Positions 58,611 to 64,000 of a stretch of DNA of 64,000 bases are shown in pieces. The stretch lies in the NCBI GenBank assembly GCA_020465985.1, contig JAANYP010002036.1, positions 310,001 through 374,000 on the forward strand. The letters are read 5' to 3'. Source of the DNA: Centrapalus pauciflorus. Its lineage: Eukaryota; Streptophyta; Magnoliopsida; Asterales; Asteraceae. Within the stretch, counting starts at the first letter, position 1. Each line of letters opens with the position of its first letter. The position numbers were made by a program, and so were the translations under genes. A model generated the notes under the pieces. It saw nothing but the letters and a program-made list of their open reading frames with translations, was not told where the DNA came from and made no database searches.

Positions 58611-59591
58611 ATGGGTGCCAATCAGCAGTATACACGAATAGATACATTGGAACTGAAAGCTCTTTTGTATCAAAAGGTTGGGCAACAAAGAGCAGAGAAA
58701 TATTTTAATTTGCTCAACAAATTATTCAGTCTCCAGATTAGCAAGAGCAATTTTGACAAGCTTTGCATTCGGACTATCGGGAGGGAAAATCTCCCTCTTC
58801 ATAATCGCTTAATTTGTTCGATTTTGAAAAATGCTGCTTTAGCTAAAGTCCCTCCACCGACAGTCAAAAAGTTAGCAAACTCTCTCAACGTCAAGGTTGC
58901 TAGGGGCTCGCAAAGGAACAGTCTTCAGTCACTTTATGGAGATGCATTTCCTTTGTCACCTCGTAAGAGCAGATCCCCGCGGGATCGCAAATTTAAGGAC
59001 CGCCCTAGCCCTCTTGGGCCAAATGGGAAGGCAGATTATGTTGGTGAAGCAGGCTCAAAGGTACAACAGGAGCTGCATCAAAGTCCAACGGAATTGCATT
59101 CTCTTGGTAGCAGACCACCTATTGAAGTTTTATCCGTGGAAGATGGTGAAGAAGTGGTTTCTGGAAGTCCAGGCATTCAAAGCAGAAGCCCGGTTACAGC
59201 TCCGCTTGGTATTTCCTTGAAACTGAGCAAGGCCCGGAAAACTTCACATCATGCTTCGGAAGATGGTGATAGGCGTCAGACGTGTCAAAACACTTGCGAA
59301 CTACCAGATAGTAGACAATTGAGGAGTCGTTTAAAGCAGAAATTGGAGAGTGAGGGTGTAAGCATCTCAGAGGATTGTGCTAACTTGTTAAATGTTGGTT
59401 TGGATGCTTACTTGAAGAGACTGATGGAACCTTGTACAATGATTGCTCGTTCAAGGTTAAATCAAAGATCAAGAATATCAATCGTCTCTGTCTTGGATTT
59501 TAGCGTCACAGTGGAGTTGGATCCTCATAAACTTGGAGCAGATTGGCCAACATTATTCGAGAAGGTACGATTCAGAGCTCTTACACAATAA
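58611..59591 (+). CDS. SAGA complex subunit ADA1/TADA1-like
   Basis: A single 326-residue coding exon. The N-terminal SAGA-Tad1 region (about 8-85) reads LELKALLYQKVGQQRAEKYF and later FDKLCIRTIGRENLPLHNRL, the hallmark of plant Hfi1/ADA1 proteins. The middle is Ser/Pro-rich and disordered (SPRKSRSPRDRKF). The C-terminal histone-fold-like part runs RSRLKQKLESEGVSISEDCA to LDPHKLGADWPTLFEKVR. In SAGA this subunit pairs through its histone fold with TAF12 and is structural for the histone acetyltransferase coactivator. Intronless coding sequence is as I recall for the Arabidopsis homologues. Convergent with the Mpv17-family gene (gap 304 bp). Confidence 0.92.
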   Translation: MGANQQYTRIDTLELKALLYQKVGQQRAEKYFNLLNKLFSLQISKSNFDKLCIRTIGRENLPLHNRLICSILKNAALAKVPPPTVKKLANSLNVKVARGSQRNSLQSLYGDAFPLSPRKSRSPRDRKFKDRPSPLGPNGKADYVGEAGSKVQQELHQSPTELHSLGSRPPIEVLSVEDGEEVVSGSPGIQSRSPVTAPLGISLKLSKARKTSHHASEDGDRRQTCQNTCELPDSRQLRSRLKQKLESEGVSISEDCANLLNVGLDAYLKRLMEPCTMIARSRLNQRSRISIVSVLDFSVTVELDPHKLGADWPTLFEKVRFRALTQ

Positions 59592-59895
59592 GAAATAGTT
59601 TTCGGGGTTATTCTTCTTCTTCTTCTTCGTCTATTGTATTGCTAGAGTTGATATTTGTCTCTGTTTTGTTTATTATGGGGACTGACTTTCAAGTTTCAAA
59701 TGTCAATTGATTTTGCCCATGCTTCTTGATGTTTGTATCTGTTTATGATGAGGTTGTCAACTGTCAGGCCTGTTTGGTTCCAAGCATTATACACCAAGTA
59801 ACAAAATCAATAAAAAACAATTGTATAAAATTTGCATGTAATCTTGATTACAATAGTGTGGTTTCTGAGGCACTTCAAATACACAGTAACGGTTT

Positions 59896-62800
59896 TCATC
59901 GGGTATTGCTTGCTTTTGCTAAGTTTGCCATATATGTAATGTAAATCGTCCATACGTATGAAAAAGAATTGCTCACCAGTGGCTGCATTGTTCAAAATTA
60001 AAATGGCAAGTCAATAGCAGAAACAAAATATCTAAATCAAAATTAACATAAAAAATTGGGATAATTGCGTAAAAAACCCACAACTTGTTAGCTTTTTGTG
60101 ATTAAAAACCCCAAACCATATTTCGTTGCATAGAAAACCCCGAACTAACTAAAAATCAGTAAATTAAGGTTTTATCAATGGGTAACCGATTGAAACCGGT
60201 TATTAATCCTACGTGGAATAAATTTTAATTGTTGAAACCGATTGCCATGTATTACACATCACTTAAACACCGGTTGATAATTTTTAATTGTAATTTTTAA
60301 ACGAGATTACATCATCAACGAGGGTTTAAATATTGTGTAAAACTTAGCAACCGGTTTTAACAATTAAAATTTATTCCACGTAGGATTAATAACCGGTTTC
60401 AACCGGTTACCAATTAATAAGGTCTTGATTTACTGATTTTTAGTTAATTTGGGGTTTTTTATGCAACGAAAGATGATTTAGGGTTTTAAACTTTTAATCA
60501 CGAAAAACTGACAAGTTTGGGGTTTTTTGCGCAGTAATCCCTAAAAAATTAGATCGATGTTGGAGCCAGTTACCTGCAAATGAACAGGGATAAATCTGAA
60601 GGTGATAAAATCACATACAGGCCAGTACAGAACATTGTTGATCATTGTGGGCAACATGTCTCGCTTCAATCGAGCCATGATTTCTTTACCTCTTTCACCT
60701 GAAAGATTCAAACACACATTGTTAGAACGCAAAATAGACACAATTATCAAATAATACAAAAGGAAACTGTAGCATGTATAAAACCTTGTAAGACTGCATT
60801 GACGGAGAAGAATACAGCAGTGATAATAGGTCCGTATATTGCCTGCCCCATGAACATCTTTTTGAACGTTGTAATGACGTCCTGCTTAGGGAACACTCTT
60901 GACACAAAGTTGAACCAGAAATGTAGCGATGGACCTGATATGATCATTCCATACCCAGCCATACGACAAGTCCGTATGAGATCATAAGGCTCTTGAGATG
61001 AACGCGTCATCGTCTGAAGATAGGATTAACTTCACTACCACTATAATGGCTTTAATCATTAAATCATAGGAATTTCAAATCTGCTTAGGCTGATACATCT
61101 TGGAAATGATCTTATACATGCACACTCACACACCAAACTCGTTATTTTTTAAGACACTGAAGTTAGAAGAAATTACGGAAAACTAAGGGGGCGTTTGGTT
61201 CGCGGATTTTTTGGGATTTGCATTTGAAATCCTGTGTTTGGTTCACAGATTTTAGTAATGATTTAAAATCCCAGGATTTCATAAATTCCATCATTCTTTG
61301 TTATTTAAAAACCCAGCCTCCCCCTAGGATTTTAAATCCCAGAATTGCATTCTTCAAATTAACAAATTTTTCCTAAAAGATATAGTAAATTCTTTGACAA
61401 AATCCTGATAAATGAAAATGCTGCATAATGCAAATCATTTGACAGAATGCAAATCTCATGGAAAAAAAATCTGCGAACCAAACGTCCCCTAAGCAAACTG
61501 GATGTATATACAACAGATAATCACTTGATCAGAAGAATGGATGGATTATTTATCAAGCATGCAATATCCATCAACTAAAGGATGTTTGTGTAATTGTGTG
61601 TGCGCTTGATTGGGTGCACCAAAGAGGGTGCTTTTGGGGTTTTGCTTAATTTCTGTGTTTTGGGCAGAAAAAGACATATGTGAAGCATAAGTGGTTTTTT
61701 CGTTTGCAAACAAATTTCTGTTTATTGCATTTAGAAACTCGTAAAACAGATAAACAAGCTCGAAACACAATGCCAATCATTCATCACATTAAATTTGCAA
61801 AATTTCACTTGCACGAATATCACTAGAGGTGTTTGGCTATTAATCTATTTTATCATGCGATATGGGAGTAATTGATTGATAACAAGAGTTGAAGGAAAAC
61901 AACAGTTGTATTTGTTTAATCCTTGTTGTAATCATACATCCATACCCATAAGGGGACGTTTGGTACCATAGAATGATATAAAAAGCTCTTGTCATACAAC
62001 GAAAAAGCTTATAAACCTCATTTGATTCTATTCCACCATACCAAACACCCCCAAGTAGCTTGAAGGATCGCACAAGCACTACTCATTGAGTAGGTAGTAA
62101 AACTGTAAAGGACTAAATGAGTCAAAGCAAATGATCATCAAGTGCCTGCCTCTAGGTCAACTATTTTGGTTAACATTATTCAGACTCATGTAGCACAATC
62201 TCTCCTCGAGTAACTTGTCATGCCTCGTCCATCTTCCATATCTGCCCTATCCATAATTGATAATTCCCTCACCCATAGCGGCCGCAGTTAAGTTTGTGAT
62301 GAAGAAACATCCATGAGTACTATTCATAATGTGAGACTCCAAAGTCCAAATTTCAGATTTCCATGCATATAATAGACATATAGATAAGCATAGTTGAGAA
62401 AGGCTCAAGGTGCACCGAGACGCAAAAGGGTCCTCGGGACCTAAGTGTGAGGCGCAGGTGCAGGCCTCATATGAGGCCGCATAAAAAAAATGTAAAAACA
62501 TATATGTATGGATGACGTCCAATTATCTATCCAACTTAAATAGAATAAAACATGTATAATATCAAAAAAAGTTATGCTCCATGTTGCCAAGTTTCACAAA
62601 AACATTTATAATATCAACTATGTAATTGCCTAGTTGCATAAAAACATATGTATGATGTCTAGTTACATAAAAACGTCTATAATATAAAAAATATATGCAT
62701 GATGCCTAGTTGCCTAGTGTTCTGTCCTTCTTAAACTCGAATTGTAACAAACGCGCACCTTAGTTAGTCCACAAAAAGCCCCACATGTTGGGCCTTACGT

Positions 62801-64000
62801 GCCTCAGAGCCTAAGCAAGCGTTTACCAACTATGATAATAAGTATAAATCTAAAGACAACTAAGAGAATATAAGAAGTCCAGAAATTGCATAGATAGAGG
62901 GCAAAAGAATTGAATAAATGGGGCGTTTGGTTTACAGAATTTGATGGAATTGGAATGGAAATTACATTCCGATGTGTTGTTTGACAATAAAAAGGAATGG
63001 AATGAAGATTCCTTATAAAAAAACACTTTTGAAGGAATCTATTTTCCTTGAGTTAGTGCCATGGAATTTAAATTTCATTCCAAGGATTTTAACAGTTCTA
63101 AAACCGAACCCTAGACTTCATCTTCACCGACCTCCATTTCTGTTCCGACGTATTCCATTCCTTCCAGAATTTCATTTCTTAACGTATTCCATTCCAAAAA
63201 TAAATATTCTGCGAACCAAAGGCCGCTTAAATCAAACAGACAACCCCCACCCTCTCTCTCTCTCTCTACACACACACGCAGTGATTAGTGAACACCATTT
63301 AAGTGGAATTTTCGGAGCCCTAATGTCTAAGTAATTGAAATTACATCAAATAATTGAATCAAAGAAAAGATACTGTCCTTGTCTCTTGCCTCTCTTTTTC
63401 CCAAGGGCTCTAAATAATAATATAGTAACTATAATTTAGCCCTAAACTGAAACTGATTGCTAACTGTCAAATGTGTCAAATCGAGTAATCTGTATCCAAA
63501 ATAACATATATCATTATATAAATACCTATAGTCTGAGGCTGTACCACTATTTATGAACAAGAGGGATTAAACGTTATGGATACAAATCATACAATTATCG
63601 ACAAAACTTCAAATGCATCGCAAGAACACCCCAATCACAAACATAACAGTAATCAAAAGTCGATAGAAAACCAAAAAAAGAAACTTAGTGGTTTTAATTA
63701 TTAAAGTACCTGAGATGTTAAATCAGCAGCAGTGTAAATGAGAGCAGATGTGATGCTTTTCGTAAGAATAGGTCGTATTTTAATCATGTTCAAATACCAC
63801 CCAACAAGTAGAAATCCACCGTTGGTAATGGAAGCAATCAGCGTTGTTCCATTGGTCTTGGTATTAATAACAGTATGAAATGGAACAGAGAAATCCATCT
63901 CCTTGGTTCTTCTTGCAGTAAATCGGGATTTGGAAAGTTGAAGTTGTTGTCGGACATTGGTGCTTCTGTGAACGGAAACAGCGACTGAACCGTGAATGAA
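59896..64000 (-). CDS. Mpv17/PMP22 family membrane protein, 5' end beyond window
   Basis: Four exons on the minus strand: beyond 64000 to 63710, 61013-60785, 60698-60574 and 59982-59896. The phase is consistent, and codons begin exactly at base 64000. The visible part is 244 residues. An N-terminal stretch rich in Ser, Arg and Gln (STNVRQQLQLSKSRFTARR) with no acidic residues before TKEMD could be an organelle-targeting peptide. An internal ATG at 63898 would give a shorter form. The Mpv17 family core follows: GWYLNMIKIRPILTKS, GPSLHFWFNFVSRVFPKQD, ARLKRDMLPTMINNVLYWPV and the signature CDFITFRFIPVHLQPLVSNS. Four membrane helices are usual. Family members sit in peroxisomal, mitochondrial or plastid membranes and may form channels; the substrate is unknown. 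Introns 1 and 3 carry MITEs. Confidence 0.93.
60058..60541. mobile_element. Mutator-like MITE with 9-bp TSD in last intron of the Mpv17 gene
   Basis: A 484-bp element beginning GGGATAATTGCGTAAAAAAC and ending in the inverted form, flanked by a perfect 9-bp duplication TAAAAAATT (60049-60057, 60542-60550). Ends are related to the element at 18739-19677. AACCGGTT-type words fill the centre. It stops 33 bp short of exon 3. Confidence 0.87.
61187..61489. mobile_element. Tourist-like MITE in intron 1 of the Mpv17 gene
   Basis: 303 bp, ends GGGGGCGTTTGGTTCGC and its inverted partner, flanked by TAA (61184-61186, 61490-61492). Interior words GGATTTTAAATCCC and relatives. Confidence 0.8.
62919..63226. 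mobile_element. Tourist-like MITE related to the fragment at the window start
   Basis: Left end GGGGCGTTTGGTTTACAG, right end CTGCGAACCAAAGGCC. Boundary triplets are not clear. Shares AGTTAGTGCCAT and ACCCTAGACTTCATCTTCACC with bases 1-100. In intron 1 of the Mpv17 gene. Confidence 0.6.

Overview
This is an AT-rich plant nuclear window, from a eudicot. Evidence: spliced genes with GT/AG introns, plant-specific families (NPH3 phototropic-response family, QWRF/AUGMIN-8-like family, plant-type ERV1 with a CX4C tail), and a heavy load of plant LTR retrotransposons, Mutator-like, hAT and Tourist-like MITEs and Helitron ends. I suspect an asterid, possibly Asteraceae, but sequence alone does not prove it.

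Eight genes could be reconstructed by joining exons by eye. On the plus strand: an NPH3/BTB protein (3874-6501), an HDAC6-like UBP zinc-finger protein (29320-30300), a PUT/LAT-type amino acid-polyamine permease (51773-54645) and a SAGA subunit ADA1/TADA1-like protein (58611-59591). On the minus strand: a QWRF-motif protein (14594-7601), ribosomal protein S29 (29068-25821), the sulfhydryl oxidase ERV1 (37972-34660) and an Mpv17/PMP22 family membrane protein whose 5' end leaves the window (64000-59896). All have consistent splice phase and intact reading frames. RPS29 and the zinc-finger gene are divergent, 251 bp apart, sharing one intergenic promoter that carries a telo-box.

Mobile DNA accounts for most of the remaining sequence I could identify. 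A full-length Ty1/copia element (40607-48052) with an intact protease-integrase-RT-RNase H frame but no gag sits in a ~240-bp tandem-repeat array, with a clean 5-bp target duplication. An internally deleted Ty3/gypsy chromovirus (19834-21907) has two 374-bp LTRs that look identical. Four Mutator-like MITEs with 9-10 bp target duplications include a 1.3-kb foldback inside RPS29 intron 1. Two hAT MITEs have 8-bp duplications, and several Tourist-like MITEs have 3-bp duplications (one nested in another). Helitron 3' ends, SINE-like tRNA-derived pieces, LTR remnants and a PIF/Harbinger ORF1 fragment make up the rest. Many of these lie inside introns, which explains the long introns of QWRF, RPS29 and the Mpv17 gene.

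I found no operon-like or defence-type system. The genes appear to be unrelated housekeeping and regulatory loci. The observations most worth checking are two tandem miRNA-like hairpins (33253-33527), the foldback MULE in the RPS29 intron, the unusual leader, hairpin and doubled polypurine tract of the gag-less copia element, and the RPS29/zinc-finger bidirectional promoter.
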